A stretch of DNA of 64,000 nt from positions 5,413,764-5,477,763 of the forward strand of contig OX359283.1 of the NCBI GenBank assembly GCA_947179155.2, read 5' to 3'. The DNA comes from Hedera helix (taxonomy: Eukaryota; Streptophyta; Magnoliopsida; Apiales; Araliaceae). A program made the position numbers and the translations under genes. Below, piece by piece: positions 1-11,200 of this stretch. Within the stretch, counting starts at the first letter, position 1; every line of letters begins with the position of its first letter. The notes under the pieces were generated by a model. It saw only the letters and a list, made by a program, of their open reading frames with translations, searched no databases and was not told the DNA's origin.

Positions 1-424
1 CACTAAGAACTATTAGAACACGTGATTCACTTAAAATCCTTCAAGTTACAAAGACTTGGTATACTAAAAATCACTTAGATCTTAATACAATCACAAAAAT
101 AAAATGTTTGTCCGGGGTAATACTAAATAACCTTCCGTTCTTTTCAAAAGTATTAGCAGCAGAATTGTTAGTTTTTGGATCGTAGGGTTGACCACTTGAA
201 TACTTGAGTTTTTTTATCGTTTGAATCGCGAGAGTCAATATTCGTTTAATGATGTTGTAATAATGTTTTTATAGTCACTTTTTGGTATTTGTCCGTTGGA
301 TTGTTATAATTGCTCCAAATAGCCAATTAAGGACACTTGTTAACGCATAATTCCTTTGATTTCAAAATGTTGTCTACTAGAGCACAAGCTGTCTTTATCG
401 ATGGTGTTTGTTAGTGAGCTTATG
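1..424. other. Unassigned AT-rich sequence
   Basis: I see no ORF above background, no RNA gene and no clear match to the LTR families elsewhere in the window. It ends where a minus-strand LTR terminus begins, so it is probably older repeat sequence. Confidence 0.4.
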
Positions 425-1046
425 TGTGACGACCCCGAATCCGGGTCCCTTGAACCTCAGATCCAGTTCAACACGAGTATAACATTTTCCTTATCAATTA
501 TAACTTATAACAATATTAAAATTGATATATAATCATTTATTTATAATTTTATAACATATATTTCTATTCCAGAATCTCAATATTTATAAATTCCTAGTAT
601 GTCTCAATATCATACATGATACGACATTCTATTCCAATCACTTTGAGTATTTAACACTCATTTTACATACTAATAAATTCTTATTCTACACAAATATTTT
701 ACCTGTCAAATTCGGACTGATATCTATAATAGTCATTTAGACCTTCAACGAAAGTAATGTGCATTCCTGTTTCTTGATCTTTATCAAAACTTTTGACTAA
801 CTCGCACTTATCTGAAAGTGTTAATTTTATAGCAAGAGTGAGCACGACGGCTCAGCAAGTTTAATAGTTACACATAACACATTGCATGCTTCACATATTA
901 AACATACTCTGCATTTTATACGTATATCATGGTTTTCTGAATGCTTCATACTTCTTATACATCGCATATAATACACATCTAGCATATATTAAGCCATACT
1001 TCTTATTCTGTACATACTTCGCATATAATCATACTTCATGCGTTTC
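425..1046 (-). repeat. Degenerate LTR 3' portion (family related to element A)
   Basis: Read on the minus strand this ends in CGGGGTCGTCACA, the same 3' LTR terminus as element A, and it carries the stem-loop TGAGC/GCTCA at 839-854. Many substitutions and small indels separate it from A's LTR (compare 5350-6108). It stops where a second LTR terminus starts at 1047, so it is truncated or interrupted there. Confidence 0.75.
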
Positions 1047-1285
1047 TGTGACGACCCCAAATCCGAGTTCCATAACCTCGGGTTTGGTTCTCCACTGTAC
1101 AATACTTACTAACAATTAAATACATAAATTGCATTTAAACTTCGCCGAATAATACAAAAGATTCCTTATAAAAGGCTATACTTCTCAAGGTCGATTAACC
1201 TTAACATAAATATTACATATCTTAGGGAATACAAAAGATTTACAAAAGAAAGTACATATAAGTAATTAATATAGCATGCATCAAG
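1047..1285 (-). repeat. Minus-strand LTR 'X', part 1
   Basis: A second LTR terminus, TGTGACGACCCC, starts at 1047. The fragment is cut by insertion of element A and resumes at 13077. It shows no coding content. The last five bases, TCAAG at 1281-1285, are the target-site duplication of element A. Confidence 0.7.
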
Positions 1286-1640
1286 TGTAATATCCCAGAT
1301 AATTTCAAGATTTTAAATAATATCTTAATTGATTTTATTAAAGGTTAAGGTTTAAACCTAGAAGGTGAGAAGGAAGATGTGTAGAAAATGGGTAAACATT
1401 TTTTTAACATAAATTATTTGTTAGAAATTAAATGTGAGAATATTTTAATGATGCAGGTAGATAATTTATTTAAGAATGAAATTCAATTAAGAAGTGAAGG
1501 TGAATATATTAATATTTATATATATACACCTATAGTTGAGTTTGTTAGTCAAACAAGATGATGTGTGAAGTAAATTAAATACTTAATAAAACTAATAAAT
1601 TAATTAGTTTTAGTATGGATTAAAAAGAAAAGTCATGTAA

Positions 1641-2148
1641 TATAATTAATTGAATTAATTATATAAGTTATGAATTAAGGTTATGAGTAACAAGTAGGGA
1701 AGCGGAATATTGCCTAGAATGACAATATTAAGAAGTTAATTAATTAAGTAATTTACTTAATTAATAAGTTGTTATAGATGTAAGCCCAATATGGAGATAT
1801 TTGCATGAAATGGGTAATTAAATAAGAGAGCCAATAAAAAGTAAGTTATGTAGCCCAAACCATTAAAAGTCAAATGATGGTCAATGGTTGGGAGAAGCAT
1901 TTCAAGTATTGATTGAGTGTAGAGAATTAACTAGTGTCTAGTTAATTGAATAACCCTAGTTGGTTGACAAGAGAGATAGCATTAACCAATCATTGGTTAA
2001 TTGCTAGATAAACAAATGTGGGGTTAAGAATTAACCGTGGATGGGTTAATTAAGTAACCCAATGTGGTAGAATTAATTATAGCAAATCTAATTGGATTAT
2101 ATAAGTCCAATTGAGGTATTAAACTAGGTCAAATTAATTTAACCTAGT
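1641..2148 (+). other. Chain of short perfect hairpins in the A LTR
   Basis: Successive perfect inverted repeats with different stems lie at 1641-1663 (stem TATAATTAATT), 1740-1764 (TTAATTAAGTAA), 1925-1947 (AATTAACTAG), 1981-2001 (ATTAACCAAT), 2022-2036 (GGTTAA), 2042-2061 (TGGGTTA), 2090-2112 (AATTGGA) and 2123-2148 (ACTAGGT). Loops are 1-12 nt. The same chain recurs in the 3' LTR at +6963. Confidence 0.85.
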
Positions 2149-2652
2149 AGTCCATATAATTTAATTTGAACATGGATTTATGTAATAATTAACCAAGTCC
2201 AATGCTTGTTTAATTAAATGTAACATAGGGTATTTAATGTTAGCCCAATGTAACAATTAAATTGAGCCCAACAAAATTAAATAAATGAGCTCAATATAAT
2301 TTAATTCTAAGGTCCAAAGTGGAGCCCAATGTACAAGTATAGGTGAATATGTATACATATATTGGTGTATATATATATGGATACTTATATAATGATACAA
2401 GACATAAAAATAAAGCCAAATTGGTGTAATAAATTGCAAATCCCGAATTTTGAGGGGGCCCCACATGGAAATGTTGAGTGTGGACTTCCTATGGCTTCAA
2501 TTACACTCCAAAAGTTGCTTACAAGCAACCTTGATGGATGTCACACCAATGGTCATTCATGGTAGTCATTCCATGCAATAGTAATCTAGTTTAAGCTCCT
2601 AATTTCACCAACACTAGTTGATTAGGAGGTTAATGAAGGATTAACATTGTGC

Positions 2653-2660
2653 TATAAATA
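2653..2660 (+). promoter_or_regulatory. TATA box of the A 5' LTR
   Basis: TATAAATA in the context GCTATAAATAGAAG, the standard plant Pol II core element. The same context occurs in the LTR of element D at 38520. It probably marks the U3/R promoter. Confidence 0.75.
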
Positions 2661-3839
2661 GAAGTGTTCCATTTATTGGTGAGGTTGGTTAGTCATTTGT
2701 ATCATTTTCTAGAGAGAAAAAGGGAGAGCTTCTTGAGAGATATAGAGAGTTACTCTTATGAGATTGATGATCCACCAAACAAATTTGCTAGAGAATGGAC
2801 AAGAGAGAGTCACAATCCAAGATCAAGTCAAGAGGAAGGAGAGCATCCATGTATAAAAGGTTAAAAAGTGTTCTAAACCTTCTTTAGTTTATTTTTATAG
2901 TTTAGATATGATTTGAACGGTTAAAATGTATTTTTAACCGATCAAAACACGTTTTGATGTTCTAGAAGTCTTTAGCTATGTAATATATGTATATTCATAG
3001 TTTGATGGGTTTAACATGGGTTTTTATATGTGTTTGTGATGAAAAATTTCATCAAACTCATTGAATAAATTTTTACCGACGAAAACAAATTAATCTAATA
3101 CGTAGCAGCCCCTTCACGGAATTACTGTTCACAATCCGTAAGTCGGATTTATGATCCGTCAATTTTGGGTGATAGATCCATGAAATATGAAGATTCTCCA
3201 AGTTGAATGACTAAAATCCGATTTAAAATGAGCAAGATATGGATTTTCTACCAAAATACCCCATTGTTTTAGGGCTGTGCACAACAGTCCGGTTTGGAGC
3301 CAATTTTCGTGACCAAAACAAATCCAAATTTGATGTTTGATGATAGAAAAATGTAGTTCGGGAAGTTACGAATCCATCGATACCAAATAGGCCTCAATCG
3401 GACTTGTGGATTTCATTTTATTCAAGTTCCCGTCGGAGACCCCAAGTCTGGAAAACTCAAAAAGCAATCTGCCTATTTTTTTAAAAAAACCGGCCGGTTC
3501 GGTTTTTTTCGGTTTTTCATGATTTCTAGGTAGGGCCGGTTCGGGCTTTTTTAGGCCGGTTCTTGGGTTGGTTCCAAAAGAGAAAATGCTTATAATGTTA
3601 TAAAGAAAATTATCAAAATTTAAAATCCTATTTGTTTTGTAATTTGGTATTTATTAGAATTAATGGTGGATTAAAGCTTACTAAATTGCTAATAATTATG
3701 GAAAAATTATTTTTAATTTCAGAAAAATACTATTTGACCTATTGGCATGCTAGTTAAGTGTTATAAAATAAAATTTGCAATTATTGAAGTGATTCACTAT
3801 ATATTAGCTATTTATTAGTGTATAAATAGGCTAATAATC

Positions 3840-4960
3840 TAATTAAATATTATTTAATAAATATTAAATAATATATGAAGTTATGTAATTAATTAATTAT
3901 GATTTAATGAATATTAAATAATAATTAAGGGTTGTTAAGATGAATAAGTTAGTTATTTATTATTTAATTGCACTTAAATAATAAGTAAAGTTAAATAAAT
4001 AATTAATTATTATTTAAATTAATATTAAATAATAATTAAAGAATATTAAAGTTATAAAGCTAATTATTTATTATTTAATTAATATTAAATAATAAGTAAG
4101 GTTAATTAAGTAATTAATTATTATTTAATTAATATTAAATAATAATTAAAGGATAATAAAGGTTAATAAACTAATTATTTATTATTTAATTAATATTAAA
4201 TAATAAGTAAGGTTAATTAATTAATTAATTATTATTTAATTAATATTAAATAATGAGTTCGGATAATTAGTTAATTAATTATTATTTAATTCATATTAAA
4301 TAATAATTAAATGTTAATTAAGTGGAATAAATTATTACTTAATCGAAAGAAGATTATTAAGTAATTAAAATATATTGATAATATTATTGACTAACTATTA
4401 AATGATAATAGTTAAGAATTAAATCATTATTCAATAATTAATAATGATATGTAATTAATTTAAAATATTATTAAATGATTAATAATATTATTTAGCATTT
4501 AATTAACTATTAAATAATAATAGTTAAGAGTTAAATCATTATTAAATAAATAATAATGATAAATAAAGATTTAGAATATTATTAAAGAATTAATAATATT
4601 GTTTAACAAGTAATTAACTATTGGGTAATAATAGTTAAGGGTTGAATCGTTATTAAATAAATAACTAATGATACGTGAGGATTTCAAATATTATTAAATG
4701 ATTGATAATATTAATGAACAATTAAATTATTATTAAAATGATTGATAATAATGAGAAGTCAATTAAAATATTATTAAAGGGTAATAATATTAGCAAGCAA
4801 TTAAATTATTATTAAAAGATTAATAATAATGATTAAGGTAAACTATTATTAAAAATAAATTAATAATAGTAATGATTATTTAAAGTGTTATTTAACAATT
4901 AAATAACATTATAAGTTATTACTAATTGATAGTAAAATTTAAAATATTATCCAAGGTGGG
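3840..4960 (+). repeat. AT-rich stem-loop array in the A 5' LTR
   Basis: About 1.1 kb of tandem, diverged units, most able to fold into a perfect hairpin. Examples: 4115-4148 (15-bp stem, loop TAAT), 4503-4527 (TTAACTATTA/TAATAGTTAA), 4535-4560 (ATCATTATTA/TAATAATGAT), 4575-4600 (AATATTATTAA/TTAATAATATT), 4886-4908 (TGTTATTTAA/TTAAATAACA). The stems differ from one another while pairing is kept. The array is repeated in the 3' LTR at about 10803-11923. Confidence 0.85.
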
Positions 4961-5682
4961 TAATATTATGATAGGTATCGAGATAAATGATGTGATTAAG
5001 TTAAACCAAGGGTATGGTCCATTAGTGATTAATTGGTGGATCGACCTAAATAAATATAGGGTCCAAGTTTTAATGCAGTGACATTAATAAATGTCAGAAT
5101 TGCATAGTTTCGAACAAAAGATTTATGGTGTTGAATATGAAACACTGAGTCAAGTCAAAGAGAGACTAAAATATGAAATTAACCTTATTAAATAAAGGGG
5201 ATGATAAGAAGAAATAAATATCTTTAAAATAAGATTTAGTATTGAGTCAAACTTTGACTGATATTGTGCACCGTTGATCTCACATACCGTGTAGGTGGTG
5301 CAAGGAACGTGAAAGATTAACGTAAGCTGGTTATACAAGTCCAGGCAAGTTTTTCAGAACGTGTTATATTATGTGCATGAATTATAAGTTTGTTATTAAA
5401 CTGAGATGTGCTCATACGTGGTTATGTGCAAAGATGTTTTAATGTGCCTTTGTGCAATAAGTTGATTTGAACTGTTGATATGCGGTAGTTGATTTAAGAC
5501 AATTGTTCTGCATTGAACTATATGTCATGATAGAGGTTAGACATGAAGCATAGATTAAATGCGAGGCATGATATGCATGAGCAGTATGTCATAAACTGAA
5601 ATGCATGAAAAACATGATGTTAGTATAAATTGTAAATTTTATGTGAAGCATGTAATGTGTTATGTGTAGCTGTTGAACTTGC

Positions 5683-5698
5683 TGAGCCGTCGTGCTCA
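5683..5698 (+). other. Conserved LTR stem-loop TGAGC-N6-GCTCA (A 5' LTR)
   Basis: TGAGC, loop CGTCGT, GCTCA, set in the shared context CTTGCTGAGC...GCTCACTCTTGC. The same structure with other loops occurs in the LTRs at 839, 13162, 17893, 19218, 23062 and 39967. The 3' LTR copy is at 12646-12661. Confidence 0.8.
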
Positions 5699-6111
5699 CT
5701 CTTGCCTAAACCAACATTTTCAGATAAGGCTAGTTACCTGAAGTTCTCGATAAAGAACAAGGAACAGGAAAATATATTACTTCCATTGAAGATCTAAATA
5801 TCTATTGTAGATATCAGTCCGAATTGGACAGGTAAATGATTCTGTAGCATAAGACTTAGTTGGTATGTTATATGAGTATTAAATACTCAAATTGATTGTA
5901 ATAGAATGTCGTATCATGTATGATATTGAGACATACTAGGAATGTATAAAGATTTCGATTCTGGAATAGAAGGAGATGTTATATAATTGTAAATAAATGA
6001 TTATTTAGCAATTATAATATTGTTAAAATTCACGAAAGATAAGGAAAATGTTGTACTCGTGTTGAACCGGATCCGAGGTTCGAGAAACCCGGATTCGGGG
6101 TCGTCACAAGT

Positions 6112-6123
6112 TGGTATCAGAGC
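6112..6123 (+). promoter_or_regulatory. Element A primer-binding site (initiator-Met tRNA type)
   Basis: TGGTATCAGAGC lies 3 nt after the LTR terminus. It matches the complement of the plant initiator-Met tRNA 3' end used by many Ty3/gypsy and Ty1/copia elements. Confidence 0.9.
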
Positions 6124-8213
6124 TGATAGGTTATAAACCTTAGGTAAGAGTACCTTAGGATATAACCGTAGTAGAAGATAAGTAAAATGATAAATGAATA
6201 AACTCCGGAAGAGTTTAAGTAATAAAAGATGAATTTGAAAAATTCATATATAGAAGATTATCCAGAGATGGATTTAAGAAGATATAAGAGAGATGAAAAA
6301 GGTCATGTTGTACCTAATTTGAAGAAGTGATAGAAAATATCTTATGATAAGATTTTGAGAAGCATAAAGAAAATGCTAATAAGGTCATGAAATGATCTAG
6401 AGAAATGAACTCGTAATGAGACAGATGTGCTAAAAAATGAATAGAGAGAATTCGTATTCAGTTAAGAAAATTAGAAGGTTTGTGGGTTTTTAATTGTGAA
6501 CTCATATTAGTGGCTGAGTTGTACGATTCCTTGTATGGATTTGTCCTTGGTTTTAGAACCACTTAGCTTCCTATATTAATATAGTAGTTGAGTTTAACAG
6601 TTCTTTGTATGGGCAGAGGATTTGTTCTTGGTTTAACGACCGCTTAACTTTCTATATTGATTAGTGGCCGAGTTGACCAATTTCTTGTATGGGCAGGAGA
6701 TTTCGTTTGGTTTGACAACCACTTAGCTTCCTATAGTGATAATCAATTTGAACCTGATGTCACGCTATTCGATGTATATATGGTGAGAAGGTGATTCTTT
6801 TCTCATTATATATTGGATATGTAGAGAATATTAAGATAAGTACGTGTTCTTAAAACTCATACTGATGGTAAGTTCGTGACTCATAATCGTATGGTGGAAC
6901 CCCTCAGCGAATGGACGATTTTGGTTTGACTAGGATAAGTTCTCCAACCCATATGATTGTGGCAAGTACCTGAACTCCTAATGTGTGGTAAATTTGATGA
7001 ACAATAAGTATGGGTAGAGTTAAGTAGTAAGACTGGAGCTTTACTAGATATAGTTATTAAGCTGAAAAAGAATGCGGATGAGAAATTTGAGGTATTTTGA
7101 GGTTTTAGGATATTCTAAATCTTCTAGCTATGCTAGACTTTGAAATTCTTAAAATCGTGCTAAATTCGCACTTTTGTGCTTTTGAAAAGACAAATGTATT
7201 TTAGAAATCATTAATGCATTTAATGCAGAGATGATAAACGATGGAGTCATCAATGCAGAATAACCTAGTGTTGGATGTTTAAAGCCCACTATGGTATGAT
7301 GTAGTATGACAAAGTCATAAAATGATTTTCAGTATTTTAAAACGTTTAAAGAATAGTCTATGCTAATTGTTTCAGCTAGAGAAATTGATTTGAAAATATC
7401 AAAATGTATTTATAAAATCATCACACGTCATTAAAGCCATGGTGTGGGGATGAAAAGGACGGAATCCTCAACGTACTGTCAAGATGTGCGGTATCATGAA
7501 GTCATGAATTAATGACGGAATCATCAACGTACTATCAAGATTATGCGGTATCATGAAGTCCTATAAATGAATTTTAGTTATTTTAACTAATCTGAAATGA
7601 TTTTTGAATCGTAATATACGAACAGTTCAATGATGAGAGTCTTTGTCATTTATTTTGACTGGACACTTTTGGTCGGAATTGACTCAAGTTTATTATCCAA
7701 TCCAAATTATTTTGGAACGGAATTTTGTAGTAAGTCTGAGGTGAACAAGTGCAAAAACAAATATATTCTGTCGGCTAAAGCAGATATATTTTTGTCGGCA
7801 TATAGCTCCGACTGGCGCCTAACAACTAAGACGTTCTGCACGACGTATGGTACAATAGGCTGATCACCTAGCGTACACCTATGGAATGTTTTCAGTCCTT
7901 GTGATTGATAAACACTCTTTTTATAAGTATTTACAGGGATAAATACTATTTATTCGGAATTCAGTTAATTCCATTCGGATGTTCACAGTCTTGATGACCC
8001 CTCAGCATATTATGAAAGTTTTAATGAATATTTTGATTTTCAATTTATTCTTCTGTAAGATATTGATTTTCAATTTATTCTTCTGCAAGATATTCCGTTG
8101 TTCTGGAATTATGAGTTTAAAAGTATGAACTTCCTAGAAAAGGGTGGTCATAGAATTTGATGAGTAAAGAGATATTCTCAGTGATAAAAATTGGTAGAAT
8201 TGTGTATGAGATA

Positions 8214-8248
8214 ATTTCGGGGACGAAATTCTTATAAGAAGGGGTGAA
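8214..8248 (+). promoter_or_regulatory. Element A polypurine tract and conserved upstream box
   Basis: The purine run AAGAAGGGG directly precedes the 3' LTR. It follows ATTTCGGGGACGAAATT, which is identical to the sequence before the polypurine tract of element D (37433-37449), where it is the last stretch of the gag-pol coding region. The box is therefore either a relic of lost pol or a kept cis signal. Confidence 0.8.
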
Positions 8249-11200
8249 TGTAATATCCCAGATAATTTCAAGATTTTAAATAATATCTTAATTGATTTTA
8301 TTAAAGGTTAAGGTTTAAACCTAGAAGGTGAGAAGGAAGATGTGTAGAAAATGGGTAAACATTTTTTTAACATAAATTATTTGTTAGAAATTAAATGTGA
8401 GAATATTTTAATGATGCAGGTAGATAATTTATTTAAGAATGAAATTCAATTAAGAAGTGAAGGTGAATATATTAATATTTATATATATACACCTATAGTT
8501 GAGTTTGTTAGTCAAACAAGATGATGTGTGAAGTAAATTAAATACTTAATAAAACTAATAAATTAATTAGTTTTAGTATGGATTAAAAAGAAAAGTCATG
8601 TAATATAATTAATTGAATTAATTATATAAGTTATGAATTAAGGTTATGAGTAACAAGTAGGGAAGCGGAATATTGCCTAGAATGACAATATTAAGAAGTT
8701 AATTAATTAAGTAATTTACTTAATTAATAAGTTGTTATAGATGTAAGCCCAATATGGAGATATTTGCATGAAATGGGTAATTAAATAAGAGAGCCAATAA
8801 AAAGTAAGTTATGTAGCCCAAACCATTAAAAGTCAAATGATGGTCAATGGTTGGGAGAAGCATTTCAAGTATTGATTGAGTGTAGAGAATTAACTAGTGT
8901 CTAGTTAATTGAATAACCCTAGTTGGTTGACAAGAGAGATAGCATTAACCAATCATTGGTTAATTGCTAGATAAATAAATGTGGGGTTAAGAATTAACCG
9001 TGGATGGGTTAATTAAGTAACCCAATGTGGTAGAATTAATTATAGCAAATCTAATTGGATTATATAAGTCCAATTGAGGTATTAAACTAGGTCAAATTAA
9101 TTTAACCTAGTAGTCCATATAATTTAATTTGAACATGGATTTATGTAATAATTAACCAAGTCCAATGCTTGTTTAATTAAATGTAACATAGGGTATTTAA
9201 TGTTAGCCCAATGTAACAATTAAATTGAGCCCAACAAAATTAAATAAATGAGCTCAATATAATTTAATTCTAAGGTCCAAAGTGGAGCCCAATGTACAAG
9301 TATAGGTGAATATGTATACATATATTGGTGTATATATATATGGATACTTATATAATGATACAAGACATAAAAATAAAGCCAAATTGGTGTAATAAATTGC
9401 AAATCCCGAATTTTGAGGGGGCCCCACATGGAAATGTTGAGTGTGGACTTCCTATGGCTTCAATTACACTCCAAAAGTTGCTTACAAGCAACCTTGATGG
9501 ATGTCACACCAATGGTCATTCATGGTAGTCATTCCATGCAATAGTAATCTAGTTTAAGCTCCTAATTTCACCAACACTAGTTGATTAGGAGGTTAATGAA
9601 GGATTAACATTGTGCTATAAATAGAAGTGTTCCATTTATTGGTGAGGTTGGTTAGTCATTTGTATCATTTTCTAGAGAGAAAAAGGGAGAGCTTCTTGAG
9701 AGATATAGAGAGTTACTCTTATGAGATTGATGATCCACCAAGCAAATTTGCTAGAGAATGGACAAGAGAGAGTCACAATCCAAGATCAAGTCAAGAGGAA
9801 GGAGAGCATCCATGTATAAAAGGTTAAAAAGTGTTCTAAACCTTCTTTAGTTTATTTTTATAGTTTAGATATGATTTGAACGGTTAAAATGTATTTTTAA
9901 CCGATCAAAACACGTTTTGATGTTCTAGAAGTCTTTAGCTATGTAATATATGTATATTCATAGTTTGATGGGTTTAACATGGGTTTTTATATGTGTTTGT
10001 GATGAAAAATTTCATCAAACTCATTGAATAAATTTTTACCGACGAAAACAAATTAATCTAATACGTAGCAGCCCCTTCACGGAATTACTGTTCACAATCC
10101 GTAAGTCGGATTTATGATCCGTCAATTTTGGGTGATAGATCCATGAAATATGAAGATTCTCCAAGTTGAATGACTAAAATCCGATTTAAAATGAGCAAGA
10201 TATGGATTTTCTACCAAAATACCCCATTGTTTTAGGGCTGTGCACAACAGTCCGGTTTGGAGCCAATTTTCGTGACCAAAACAAATCCAAATTTGATGTT
10301 TGATGATAGAAAAATGTAGTTCGGGAAGTTACGAATCCATCGATACCAAATAGGCCTCAATCGGACTTGTGGATTTCATTTTATTCAAGTTCCCGTCGGA
10401 GACCCCAAGTCTGGAAAACTCAAAAAGCAATCTGCCTATTTTTTTAAAAAAACCGGCCGGTTCGGTTTTTTTCGGTTTTTCATGATTTCTAGGTAGGGCC
10501 GGTTCGGGCTTTTTTAGGCCGGTTCTTGGGTTGGTTCCAAAAGAGAAAATGCTTATAATGTTATAAAGAAAATTATCAAAATTTAAAATCCTATTTGTTT
10601 TGTAATTTGGTATTTATTAGAATTAATGGTGGATTAAAGCTTACTAAATTGCTAATAATTATGGAAAAATTATTTTTAATTTCAGAAAAATACTATTTGA
10701 CCTATTGGCATGCTAGTTAAGTGTTATAAAATAAAATTTGCAATTATTGAAGTGATTCACTATATATTAGCTATTTATTAGTGTATAAATAGGCTAATAA
10801 TCTAATTAAATATTATTTAATAAATATTAAATAATATATGAAGTTATGTAATTAATTAATTATGATTTAATGAATATTAAATAATAATTAAGGGTTGTTA
10901 AGATGAATAAGTTAGTTATTTATTATTTAATTGCACTTAAATAATAAGTAAAGTTAAATAAATAATTAATTATTATTTAAATTAATATTAAATAATAATT
11001 AAAGAATATTAAAGTTATAAAGCTAATTATTTATTATTTAATTAATATTAAATAATAAGTAAGGTTAATTAAGTAATTAATTATTATTTAATTAATATTA
11101 AATAATAATTAAAGGATAATAAAGGTTAATAAACTAATTATTTATTATTTAATTAATATTAAATAATAAGTAAGGTTAATTAATTAATTAATTATTATTT

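Larger units (their letters stand above)
1286..6108 (+). repeat. Element A 5' LTR (4823 bp)
   Basis: It runs from TGTAATATCCCAG to GGGGTCGTCACA and is over twice as long as the element's interior. Its parts are a hairpin-rich first segment, a TATA box at 2653, a CCGG/poly-T block near 3470-3560 with the palindrome AACCGGCCGGTT at 3488-3499, an AT-rich stem-loop array at about 3840-4960, and the conserved TGAGC/GCTCA stem-loop at 5683. Short ORFs inside it occur identically in the 3' LTR and look non-coding. Confidence 0.95.
6109..8248 (+). other. Element A non-coding interior
   Basis: 2140 bp with no recognisable gag, protease, RT or integrase; the longest ORF is 77 codons (7630-7863) and resembles nothing I know. 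It contains short tandem repeats: three units of about 74-80 bp starting near 6510, 6584 and 6664; two 56-bp units starting at 7458 and 7514; and a 33-bp duplication near 8030-8095. These may be packaging or leader sequences, but nothing proves it. Confidence 0.8.

Noticed and set aside
2257..2864. Short ORFs at 2257-2466, 2362-2565 and 2664-2864, repeated at +6963
   Set aside because: Duplicated only because they lie in the two LTRs of element A; they flank the TATA box and have no recognisable product.
6112..6123. tRNA gene
   Set aside because: Only the 12-nt primer-binding complement is present, at the expected distance from the LTR.
7630..7863. 77-codon ORF in the LARD core as a possible gene
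   Set aside because: Length is close to chance for the region and there is no similarity I recognise.
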